Assembly: GCA_014526335.1 (NCBI GenBank) | Contig: JACTAT010000049.1 | Location: 2,726,258-2,790,257, forward strand | Origin: Chrysaora quinquecirrha | Lineage: Eukaryota > Cnidaria > Scyphozoa > Semaeostomeae > Pelagiidae | Direction of reading: 5' to 3' | Length of the DNA stretch: 64,000 nt | Shown here: positions 55,985 through 64,000 of the stretch, in pieces | Layout of the letters: each line of letters starts with the position of its first letter | Numbering within the stretch: position 1 is the first letter of the stretch | Notes under the pieces: generated by a model | Told to the model about the DNA's origin: nothing | What the model saw: only the letters and a program-made list of their open reading frames with translations | Databases searched by the model: none | Made by a program: the position numbers and the translations under genes

Positions 55985-56699
55985 TATATAGCAGAGCAGA
56001 TATGGAAGCATTTTGTAGAGAAGGATTTGCTAACGCTGTTGTTACATCGCTCAATAGGGAAACCAGTTGTTCCGTCAAGCAGTGGTGTTGCTGTCTTGAA
56101 AGCCACAAGGATGGAGTACCGCATTTTCACATGGCCAAGACAGGACGATGAAGCCGGGTACAAAATTATCTGCAAGATTTTTTTGGCATAGCAGTAAATT
56201 TCTCTGTACATGGTGGCTATTACAGCGCTTATCCGTCCGTACCTGATGAAAGAGCATGAAGAGGTCGCTTTTAGCGAAGGTCACCCAGAACAGATAGCAA
56301 AGCCGAAAACGCCAGCTGCTTCAGCCGCCAGGGCCAGGAGACGTGCGAGAAAATTTCGCTGATATAATTATCAAGAAAAACATCGCTAATTGAACGGAGC
56401 TATTACAGCAAGCTACTGCGCTAGCAAAGCCGAAAACGCCAGCTGCTTCAGCCGCCAGGGCCAGGAGACGTGCGAGAAAATTTCGCTGATATAATTATCA
56501 AGAAAAACATCGCTAATTGAACGGAGCTATTACAGCAAGCTACTGCGCTTAAAAAGACTGTCAATACAGATTTATATCACTTTTGCATAGAAAGATCAAC
56601 GAAAACACTGGTTGATTTCATAGGCACTGTCTGGGATGCTGAGAATGCAGAGCATATTCTTGAACAAAGCTATAAAGAATAAAAATTTTTACAAAAGCA
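55985..56699 (+). pseudogene. HUH-type Rep-like protein remnant
   Basis: Plus strand. 'CREGFANAVVTSLNRE', 'VKQWCCCLESHKDGVPHFHM' (the H-F-H of a HUH motif, near 56118), TGA at 56146, 'SRVQNYLQDFFGIAVNFS', 'YYSAYPSVPDE', two more stops, and in a shifted frame 'EEVAFSEGHPEQIAKPKTP' with a basic 'ARARRRARKFR'. After the duplicated segment: 'LKKTVNTDLYHFCIERSTKT' and 'DFIGTVWDAENAEHILEQ'. HUH proteins nick single-stranded DNA through a Tyr. The spot where I expect the Tyr/Lys motif reads 'YPSVPDE', so it is altered. No Walker box of an SF3 helicase is visible. The family name rests on the HFH block and order only. The copy is dead. Confidence 0.5.
56296..56549. repeat. Perfect 127-bp tandem duplication
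   Basis: 56296-56422 and 56423-56549 are identical by eye over 127 bp, starting AGCAAAGCCGAAAACGCCAG. The duplication lies inside the Rep-like coding sequence and, not being a multiple of three, shifts its frame. Perfect identity implies a recent event or gene conversion. Confidence 0.95.
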
Positions 56700-57299
56700 T
56701 TGCAAAGTCCTTGTATTTGTGAAGGGGAGTGGTTGCAATGTGCTGTGCAGCTCGTGGATAGAAACAACATAGAACTGGACAATGGTGATGATGAAGTGAG
56801 AGACAGCACACAGAAAATTGGCAGTTCACATGATGTGGGGTGTGGGAAAATGTTATATAAAGGGAGGTTTTTAGGGTTAACAAATGTAGATGATTTCAGC
56901 GCTACGCGGAATAGAATTTCAAGGCTGCAAATTAAAATGGAGAAATGTATCAAAGACTTCAAAGCCAGAATGAAAGAGGCAGTTCATCACATTCAGGGTG
57001 GCATGGAGGAATTGGACGAAGAAATGGACGGGGCTATGTACCAGTTTATTGTGAAGGGCAACAGAGCTGTGGGAAAGCACAGAACAGAGAGAGCAATGAG
57101 GCAACTCAGAAGAACGTACAAGAAATGGACCAATGATATCAACATTTGGAAGAAAAGGATGTTGGAGACAATGAATGCCATAGAAAGGGAGAGAAAGAAG
57201 AAAGCTCAACAGGAGGAAGATCGAAAGCTGGGGCAAGAAGAGAAACAAGCAGAAGGCAAGGGAACAGGGGTGGAGGAAGACGTACAGAGAGAGGAATAG
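56700..57299 (+). CDS. Long open frame: Rep-like end fused to a charged coiled coil
   Basis: 200 codons without a stop, ending at 57297, with no ATG at the start. The first 30 residues, 'CICEGEWLQCAVQLVDRNNI', continue the Rep-like protein. After 'IELDNGDDEVRD' the character changes to a long helical, highly charged region: 'NRISRLQIKMEKCIKDFKAR', 'RTERAMRQLRRTYKKWTNDI', 'NAIERERKKKAQQEEDRKLG'. The region where relatives would have an ATP-binding domain is instead coiled coil. It may be a fusion by deletion or a genuine short variant. An intact 600-base frame beside a dead Rep is unexpected. Confidence 0.4.
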   Translation: MQSPCICEGEWLQCAVQLVDRNNIELDNGDDEVRDSTQKIGSSHDVGCGKMLYKGRFLGLTNVDDFSATRNRISRLQIKMEKCIKDFKARMKEAVHHIQGGMEELDEEMDGAMYQFIVKGNRAVGKHRTERAMRQLRRTYKKWTNDINIWKKRMLETMNAIERERKKKAQQEEDRKLGQEEKQAEGKGTGVEEDVQREE

Positions 57300-58198
57300 A
57301 TAGAATATTCACGGATAGAAGCTGACGAGTTGGAGAAGTCATTTCTTTGAGGAGATGCTAAGGAGTTTGAGCAGTCTTTTAACTCTGAAGATGGTGTAGA
57401 GACAGCAAATAGCGAAAGCTGAATGTTTTAATTTAAATGGGAACAGTATTATATATACTTGAATAATTAGTTATTTAATTTTATTAATTGTTGTTTGCAT
57501 GAGACTTATACATACAAAAATGTATTTCATTACTCACTTTCTGTTCCTTATTTTAATGGGAAAGAAAATATGTATTCAAATATGAGATATGTAAGCAACG
57601 GTAATGAAGAATATAGGTGGAGAGGGAGTTGGTATTTATGAATTGCGGTAAAAAAAATAGGTTTGGAGAGGGGAAATTTAGGGATTGTGAGTGAAAAGTA
57701 AGAAGGCAAAGGGCCGGTGCGTCTTTTTATTTGTTAATATGCATGATATTTGTTTAAATTACTTCACCTATTAAATGGATAATTAATAGGTGAAGTAATA
57801 TAATGAAAAAGTTTATTATGGTAAAGAAGTTTGGAGAAGGAGACGTTTTGGTTGTTTTTCCCCAATTGAAATGAATGGGCGAAGTAAGGGGTTAACAAAG
57901 ATTCCTCTTTATTTGTTGAGCTATGTTTTATGACCATTGAAGGTAATAATAGGTTAAGTGGGAGAAGGAAAGGCTTGTAAAGTCCATATCAGGGAAATGT
58001 AACTCTTATCTTATGAACGTGTGTATGAATTCAGGCCATTGAAGTTTGTAAAACAGGCGTTCCTTCAGTATGCAATATAACCAATCTTTATCATTATATT
58101 ATGATCATAAAAACAACTGTATAATTATGAATACTCAGAATATCTTATTTTTTAATCAGAGAAAATTTCATTTAAATCAATGATGAAATTCAAAAAGA
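57300..58198. other. No gene recognised; one perfect palindrome
   Basis: AT-rich. It contains the inverted repeat listed at 57758-57799 and nothing else readable. Confidence 0.45.
57758..57799. repeat. Perfect 17-bp inverted repeat
   Basis: ATTACTTCACCTATTAA, 8-bp loop, TTAATAGGTGAAGTAAT. No T-run or gene context that would make it a terminator. Confidence 0.9.
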
Positions 58199-58630
58199 AT
58201 GTTGCAAGAGAGTTTCAGATTGGGAAGGACATGCGATTCAATTTCAGCAATGAAAATCTTGAAGTTCTTACTGCAGAACAAATATGGTAGGGTAGGATTC
58301 TTTATCTGTCTGTTATTGATTCGTTTTATCGACACAAGTAACTCTGCTCCTTGGAATGTAATCTTCCATTCCGCATTCACTGTGTTCATATTTCTGCAAC
58401 CACATGAAAAGTTATACATTTTCGTTTGCAGAGAATCTGGGGACATCTACGTAATCAAACCTGATGAGTGGAGAATTCGTCGTAAGAAGCCACGAAGAAA
58501 ACAAAGAAGAGCCAAACCGTACGCGAATGAAAGCAAAGATGGTGCAGAGCATATTGGCATTATCATAACAGCCAGTCCTTTGCAGAGACTAATGCAAATT
58601 TTCCTGAACTTACAAAACGCTAATTTGTAG
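58199..58630 (+). CDS. Unrecognised open frame
   Basis: 143 codons. A hydrophobic stretch ('RVGFFICLLLIRFI') in the first third, a second aromatic-rich stretch, then a strongly basic run 'RIRRKKPRRKQRRAKP' and a helical end. The start is not an ATG. It may be an exon or chance. No family recognised. Confidence 0.2.
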   Translation: MLQESFRLGRTCDSISAMKILKFLLQNKYGRVGFFICLLLIRFIDTSNSAPWNVIFHSAFTVFIFLQPHEKLYIFVCRESGDIYVIKPDEWRIRRKKPRRKQRRAKPYANESKDGAEHIGIIITASPLQRLMQIFLNLQNANL

Positions 58631-59044
58631 TATATCTAACCATTACTTTATTTTTCTAAATGCAATTTGTAAGCATACTGACTTTGCTTTGCTTCACTGT
58701 GGTTTTTGCTTTGCTTCACTTGCTTTTCCTCCCATTCTTTGAAGTTCTCAATTAGCTGTATTTTCAGAATTAGAATTTAAGCTTTTGCAATGAGAAAATG
58801 GTATCAAACCAGTTGCGATTTCGTGATTACATTGGAAAATGGTTATTAAATGGGCTTTCAAATGCACTCTTCAAACAACCTCTCAAAAGGTTTTTGTTTG
58901 CATCAAAAAGGGTTATATGGGCTTCGAAATACACTGTTGAAAAAAACTTTTTAAAGATCTCTTTATTTCGTTTTGAATGAAACGCACTTTTCAATAAGCT
59001 TTTTAAATCAGGCATCTTGTCTTGTTTCAATCAAAAAGACAAGT
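58631..59044. other. No gene recognised
   Basis: AT-rich sequence flanking the Penelope-like element's 3' side. Confidence 0.4.
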
Positions 59045-59049
59045 CCATT

Positions 59050-59095
59050 TTTTGAAACGTTTTGGGTCTATCAAAGGTCCATCATCAGTCATATT
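59050..59095 (-). ncRNA. Possible degenerate hammerhead ribozyme core
   Basis: The minus strand reads CTGATGATGGACC, TTTGATA, GACCCAAAAC. Hammerheads need CUGAUGA, a stem-loop, then GAAA. Here CUGAUGA is exact, the stem (GGACC/GACCC) is impaired, and GAAA reads AAAA. It sits about 180 bp downstream of the Penelope-like coding end, where such elements are known to carry hammerheads. Probably inactive. Confidence 0.3.
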
Positions 59096-59274
59096 AAATA
59101 AGAATTTTAAACTTAATTTATACTAATCTAATACAATAATAATTAGAAGGGAAAAACAAATTACAGATTTAAAGAAAATTGAGGAATGTTACAGTGATAA
59201 GGTACCTAGGCACTACTAATAAAGAAACCGAGTGATGGAAAAATAAACAAAACAATAGACAAGGCCAAATAAGA

Positions 59275-60371
59275 AGAAAAATTAGAATAATTCAAAGGGT
59301 ATGGAAGACTGTTGGGAGTTAAGAAACGGGCGGTCAAGTAAAATGAGTAGACTTTCATGAATGAAAAAATCATATGAATTGCTGGCTTTAGAAAGAATGG
59401 AGAAATCCTCAAGTGAGACAGAATGACCAGACTGGGAGATGTGTTCAAGAATGGATGATTGATTAAATATTATGCTTTGACCATGTTTGTTTATGCCTGA
59501 ATGCTCTCTCGATCAAACTCTGAGATGGCGGGAAGTTTTCCCTTAGTACAAGGCATTGCAGCCATGACACGTGAATTTGTACACGATCGAAGCGCGAGTG
59601 TGAGATGGAATTTTATCCTTGAAAGGAAAAAAAGAGGAAATACGTTTGGGTTGTGTAAAAACAATATTAATCTTGATTTCAGAGTAACACTGTTTAAGAT
59701 GACAAGATAATTTAGTCTTAGCCAATAAGCTGTAATGGCCCAAAAACGGCAAACAAAATGTAAGAGAAAGTTTATCGGGAGTGACTGTTGAGTGAGTGAG
59801 GAGTGACTTAAAACCGATTATGCCAGACATGGACAAGAGAGGCAATTTCATAATGCGAAGTTTGTTTGTTTCATCAACCAAACTACTGGGTGCTATCAGA
59901 GGCAGTAAGTACACACTGAAGAATATAAGATGCACTATACTGGGAGCTCAGACCAACAGATGCTCAAAAGCATTTAAGAAACTATATGCACTAGGTAACT
60001 GGGAAAGTAACTGTAGGACTGTCAGTATATATAGAAAATAATCATCTAGGGTTAGGGTACCAACAAGAGACCTCCCATTCACTCTTTAAGGATAAGGACA
60101 ATTTTATAAGAACATGAAGCTGGTTTTGCCCAGATTTTAAGAACAAAATAAGAACAAGCTGAGGCTAGCCTTTTCATAAGCCCTCAGAATATCAACTAAA
60201 TGTGAATTTAAGACAGTCAGAATGAACGCAAACGAATATGCAAAATAAAGATATGGACAATCATGCTGCATTTTTAAACAAATCTTCTACCTCTCCAGAC
60301 ATTCACTGAAAAATATAGATGTCTTTTACCAAGAAATTATAAACAGATTTAAAACATTTTAGGCTCAAAAA
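59275..60371 (-). mobile_element. Penelope-like retroelement, C-terminal part with GIY-YIG (left arm)
   Basis: The minus strand reads 'LPFLGHYSLLAKTKLSCHLK', 'INIVFTQPKRISSFFPFKDK', 'RASIVYKFTCHGCNALY', a TAA (near 59546), 'GKTSRHLRV', a TGA, 'GHSVSLEDFSILSKASNS', 'HESLLILLDRPFLNSQQSSI' and 'PFELF'. 'VYKF.C..C.A.Y.GKT.RHL' is the GIY-YIG endonuclease of Penelope-like elements and the end block is typical of their C-terminus. The reverse transcriptase core is absent. The TAA in the GIY-YIG motif and the TGA after it inactivate the copy. 59327-60371 is repeated in inverted orientation at 62956-64000. Confidence 0.8.
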
Positions 60372-61132
60372 GGCAAAAACTTCAGAACAGCAAGCCTCAA
60401 TCAAATTTTCCTGCCTCTTATATAAAAGAAGAGTGTACTTCCTCTTCCATTAGATCTTCCTGTAAATTTGAGGGTGAATGTTTTATGTTTCATGTTGAGA
60501 ACATCAAAATCAGAAGTATAGTTAATTTGCATTGTCATTATTTTCATCCAGCTACTCTTTAAAACCCCTTGGAAAGAACATCTAAGATATCTAATGAAAT
60601 CTGTCACCTAATGCTTAGTTTGTAGATAAGAGTAAGAAGTACGTTTAAAAAATTTTACTATTTTTACCACAGCAACAAATCAAAGATGGAAAACTACTGT
60701 CAGAATCAGAACAGGAATGAATACATAATACATACCTTTGAGAATATGATCATTGGCACCGCAACCTGTTGTCATGTTGTGGAGGATTATCAGTTTTTGC
60801 TTAGTCTTTACACCTAATAACAAAGTAATCGTGGAGACCTTGTTTATCTTGCACTAAAAACTTGGCACCATTAATATTGAGGGTAAAAATGTTAAAATGA
60901 TGATACGTTGAAGGCAAAATCATAAAAAAAAGATCAGCAGAAACCAAACAAAACAAGATAATTTCTGCTTTCATCTAAAAGTGAATGGAATTACTGGTTC
61001 ATCAGTTCAACTCGTATTTATTTGCTATTTGCGTCACTCTCATCAATTCTTGTGTGACTGATGACAAGTGCTCACCCCATGTAATGTCTGTGCAGTATAA
61101 TGAATAATAACACTAAAAGCTTGAATCTAATA
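60372..61132. other. No gene recognised
   Basis: AT-rich DNA between the left arm and the TA-flanked transposon; nothing readable. Confidence 0.4.
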
Positions 61133-61873
61133 AACGGTTCACACCCCGTAAACCGTTAAAAATTGGAAATTCAATTTTACGTTTTTCATAATAAGTTGTA
61201 TTTCATTAGGACAAAATATTCAATCATTTGCAGTGTGTTTAATCAATATTTATGCTGGTATTTTCATTTTCTCCAGAATCCCTTTTCATGTTTTTCCCAA
61301 AAATTCAGATGTCTGAATTTTTCAAAGACTTCTATATCTAAACGGAAGAAATTCATCAAATTAAATGTCAGCTTATGTCTTTGAATGATTCTAGAAATAG
61401 AATACAATGCTCCATAAAAATGTTTTATTGTTCAAATTCTTGACACAACTTAAACGCAGTGGTCATACAGTAGCAATAAAAATAAGAGTGTTGTACGTGA
61501 GTGTTCAGTTCATGATGGCTCCAAGAAGAAAATGTAAGAAGATGCCCATGGAGGTATCAATTCATTTGAGATACCTTCACCAAGACCGACATATTGCTGG
61601 TTGTAGAGTCAAAGGGTGCAAGAATCAAATATTAGTTTTTTAGCTTTTAGTGTTATTATTCATATTCTGCGATGGGCTCATTTTTGCTTTGTAAACCGTG
61701 GTAAAAGCCGTGTCATTTTTTTAATACAGTGTGTCCTAAATAAGATAGTACCAAAACAAAGGAAATCTTTTTATCGCATCATTTTTGTCAAACGAAACAG
61801 CAAACAAACAATGTGAACAGTTATAAATAATTCAATTTCCAATTTTTTAACGGTTCACAGGGTGTGAATCGTT
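61133..61873 (+). mobile_element. TA-flanked transposon with palindromic ends (Tc1/mariner-like)
   Basis: The left end AACGGTTCACACCCCGTAAA and the reverse complement of the right end, AACGATTCACACCCTGTGAA, match over roughly 45 bp with a few differences. TA lies on both sides (61131-61132, 61874-61875). The first 25 bp of each end are themselves a near-perfect palindrome. The 741-bp interior holds one short coding remnant (61407-61643). TA duplication suggests Tc1/mariner, though the terminal bases are atypical. Confidence 0.75.
61407..61643 (+). pseudogene. Short coding remnant, possible transposase N-terminal HTH
   Basis: The frame includes an in-frame ATG at 61515 reading 'MAPRRKCKKMPMEVSIHLRY' then 'LHQDRHIAGCRVKGC', stopping at 61641. 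A basic start followed by a predicted helix could be the first helix of a Tc1-type DNA-binding domain, but that is only an impression. The same frame recurs nearly unchanged at 62682-62918 (a few replacements, including Cys/Tyr), so it is shared by both transposon copies. Confidence 0.35.
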
Positions 61874-61914
61874 TACTATAAAACAATATAATTTCATGCT
61901 TCTTAACTCTAATA

Positions 61915-62203
61915 AACGGTTCATGCCCTGTGAACCGTTGGTTTTATAAAAAATATTATAAATTTCTTATTAATCTAATAAACGGTTCACGCCCCGTGAA
62001 CCGTTGCTTTTATAAAAAATATTATAAATTTCTTATAAATCTAATAAACGGTTCACGCCCCGTGAACCGTTGGTTTTATAAAAAATATTATAAGTTTCTT
62101 ATTAATCTAATAAACGGGTCACGCCCCGTGAACCGTTGGTTTTATAAAAAATATTATAAATTTCTTATTAATCTAATAAACGGTTCACGCCCCGTAAACC
62201 GTT
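61915..62203. repeat. 66-bp tandem array of 25-bp palindromes
   Basis: AACGGTTCACGCCCCGTGAA (then CCGTT) occurs at 61915, 61981, 62047, 62113 and 62179, exactly 66 bp apart. Each site is an 11-bp perfect inverted repeat around CCC, with one or two changes in copies 1, 4 and 5. The spacer is TTTTATAAAAAATATTATAA-rich. The palindrome equals the terminal sequence of the neighbouring transposon. Confidence 0.95.
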
Positions 62204-62955
62204 AAAAATTTGAAATTCAATTTTACGTTTTTCATAATAAGTTGTTTCTCATTAGGAAGTCATATTCAATCATTTGCAGTGTGTTTAATCAATATTTATG
62301 CTGGTATTTTCATTTTCTCCATAATCCCTTTTCATGTTTTTCCCAAAAATTCAGACAATCTTGGACAAAATATTTTTGCAGAACATCCCTTTCTAGGGAA
62401 ACCACATGTTGAGACGTCTTCCCCCCTCCCCCCTGTGAACAATGTTGAAGAAAAACAAGGCAAAGCACATGGCAATGATTCAACATTGTTTTTAGGGGCT
62501 GAGGGGGGCATAGAGTTGATTTTTCTGTGCTTTTTCTATGCCAATAGCTGATATGAACTTTTTGCAAAATATTTTGTCCAAGATTGTCTGAATTTTTCAA
62601 AGACTTCTATATCTAAACGGAAGAAATTCATCAAATTAAATGTCAGCTTATGTCTTTGAATGATTCTAGAAATAGAATACAATGCTCCATAAAAATGTTT
62701 TATTGTTCAAATTCTTGACACATCTTAAACACAGCGGTCATACAGTAGTAATAAAAATAAGAGTGTTGTACGTGAGTGTTCAGTTCATGATGGCTCCAAG
62801 AAGAAAATATAAGAAGATGCCCATGGAGGTATCAATTCATTTGAGATACCTTCACCAAGACCGACATATTGCTGGTTGTAGAGTCAAAGGGTGCAAGAAT
62901 CAAATATTAGTTTGTTAGCTTTTAGTGTTATTATTCATATTCTGCGATGAGCTCA
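62179..62955 (+). mobile_element. Second, 3'-truncated copy of the TA-type transposon
   Basis: From the last palindrome, the sequence matches 61133-61686 in direct orientation (AATTCAATTTTACGTTTTTC, the 62682-62918 frame, CTGCGATGAGCTCATTTTT) except for an inserted MITE at 62345-62597. It stops at about 62960, where the right Penelope-like arm begins, so the right end is missing. Confidence 0.85.
62345..62597. mobile_element. MITE (CAGACAATC family), copy 2
   Basis: Ends AAAAATTCAGACAATCTTGG and its reverse complement form an inverted repeat of about 35 bp (62345 and 62597). Inside, ACAATGTTGAA/TTCAACATTGT are mirrored beside a C-run, as in the 55-kb copy. The sister sequence at 61306-61330 has only AATTCAGA-TG-TCTGAATT at this point. 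Confidence 0.85.
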
Positions 62956-64000
62956 TTTTTGAGCCTAAAATGTTTTAAAGCTGTTCATAATTTCTTGGTA
63001 AAAGACATCTATATTTTTCAGTGAATGTCTGGAGAGGTAGAAGGTTTGTTTAAAAATGCAGCATGATTGTCCATATCTTTATTTTGCTTATTCGTTTACG
63101 TTCATTCTGACTGTCTTGAATTCACATTTAGTTGATATTCTGAGGGCTTATGAAAAGGCTAGCCTCAGCTTGTTCTTATTTTGTTCTTAAAATCTGGGCA
63201 AAACCAGCTTCATGTTCTTATAAAATTGTCCTTATCCTTAAAGAGTGAATGGGAGGTCTCTTGTTGGTACCCTAACCCTAGATGATTATTTTCTATATAT
63301 ACTGACAGTCCTACAGTTACTTTCCCAGTTACCTAGTGCATATAGTTTCTTAAATGCTTTTGAACATCTGTTGGTCTGAGTTCCCAGTATAGTGCATCTT
63401 ATATTCTTCAGTGTGTACTTACTGCCTCTGATAGCACCCAGTAGTTTGGTTGATGAAACAAACAAACTTCGCTTTATGAAATTGCCTCTCTTATCCATGT
63501 CTGGCATAATCGGTTTTATGTCACTCCTCACTCACTCAACAGTCACTCCCGATAAACTTTCTCTTACATTTTGTTTGCCGTTTTTGGGCCATTACAGCTT
63601 ATTGGTTAAGACTAAATTATCTTGTTATCTTAAACAGTGTTACTCTGAAATCAAGATTAATATTGTTTTTACACAACCCAAACGTATTTCCTCTTTTTTT
63701 CCTTTCAAGGATAAAATTCCATCTCACACTCGCGCTTCGATCGTGTACAAATTCACGTGTCATGGCTGCAATGCCTTGTACTAAGGGAAAACTTCCCGCC
63801 ATCTCAGAGTTCGATCGAGAGAGCGTTCAGGCATAAACAAACATGGTCAAAGCATAATAGTTAATCAATCATCCATTCTTGAACACATCTCCCAGTCTGG
63901 TCATTCTGTCTCACTTGAGGATTTCTCCATTCTTTCTAAAGCCAGCAATTCATATGATCTTCTCATTCATGAAAGTCTACTCATTTTACTTGACCGCCCG
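62956..64000 (+). mobile_element. Penelope-like retroelement, C-terminal part (right arm, runs off window)
   Basis: The plus strand gives the same protein blocks as the left arm: 'LPFLGHYSLLVKTKLSCYLK', 'SSFFPFKDKIPSHTRASIVY', 'KFTCHGCNALY', the same TAA, 'GKTSRHLRVRSRE', 'SSILEHISQSGHSVSLEDFS' and 'ESLLILLDRP' at the window edge. No TGA follows RHLRV here, unlike the left arm. The two arms are 1,045 bp each over the visible part, with no indels evident and a few percent substitutions, and end at the same inner point (TTTTGAGCCT). The shared TAA argues that both derive from one dead copy. Confidence 0.82.

Noticed and set aside
60045..60056. Two TTAGGG-like units (CTAGGGTTAGGG) near the Penelope-like arm
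   Set aside because: Only two units; too short to claim telomeric sequence or a telomere-linked insertion.
61915..62203. Regularly spaced repeats resembling a CRISPR array
   Set aside because: The spacers are identical to each other and AT-rich, the locus is eukaryotic, and the repeat equals a transposon end.

Overview
The window looks like AT-rich, repeat-dense nuclear DNA of an invertebrate animal. It has spliceosomal introns (GTAAGT...CAG), many short frames and no operon structure. The repeat cast is typical of cnidarian or other marine invertebrate genomes: Ty3/Gypsy, a LINE, a Penelope-like element, hAT, PiggyBac, a THAP transposase with a YqaJ nuclease, and a HUH Rep-like protein. The phylum call is an impression, not a proof. 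No intact host gene could be identified with confidence; almost every coding stretch is a decayed mobile-element or multicopy-family gene.

Layout. 0-6 kb: a hAT-like MITE, a hAT transposase C-terminus, PiggyBac remnants, and a decayed copy of an unnamed family with a conserved 'SGDGSWIGKR' block. 6-9.8 kb: nothing recognised. 9.8-15 kb: an AT-rich tandem repeat, then a 5' LTR with gag, protease and pol of a Ty3/Gypsy element truncated in its integrase. 15.3-16.5 kb: 3' end of a LINE. 17.6-25.3 kb: tandem repeats, an inverted minisatellite, a TTF/hAT exon and an unrecognised minus-strand gene with acidic codon-repeat tracts.

25.8-43.0 kb is the most interesting part. It holds three copies of two related families (called A and B here). 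Both carry motifs that I read as a FEN/XPG-like PIN nuclease. The longest A copy (37.9-42.3 kb) has two small introns and a cysteine-rich tail. It lies between two inverted arrays of a 160-bp repeat, so the whole of 37.09-43.04 kb looks like one mobile unit. The B copy (30.7-37.05 kb, minus) is cut by a 2.1-kb transposon with 27-bp terminal inverted repeats and a TA target duplication, which landed inside its coding sequence.

43.2-44.4 kb is a broken PIF1-type helicase. 46.8-50.1 kb is a two-gene element: SWIM/YqaJ protein on plus, THAP-HTH-DDE transposase on minus, converging; both have lost catalytic residues. 51.7-53.3 kb holds GAT repeats, a GC-rich inverted repeat and a relic of the 160-bp satellite. 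55.1-57.3 kb has a MITE and a HUH Rep-like remnant with a perfect 127-bp duplication. 59.0-64.0 kb is a large inverted structure: two Penelope-like GIY-YIG ends at least 1,045 bp long face away from each other around a TA-flanked transposon with palindromic ends, a 66-bp palindrome array and a second MITE of the 55-kb family.

Motif calls were made by eye. Family names rest on recognition of conserved blocks, not on searches.
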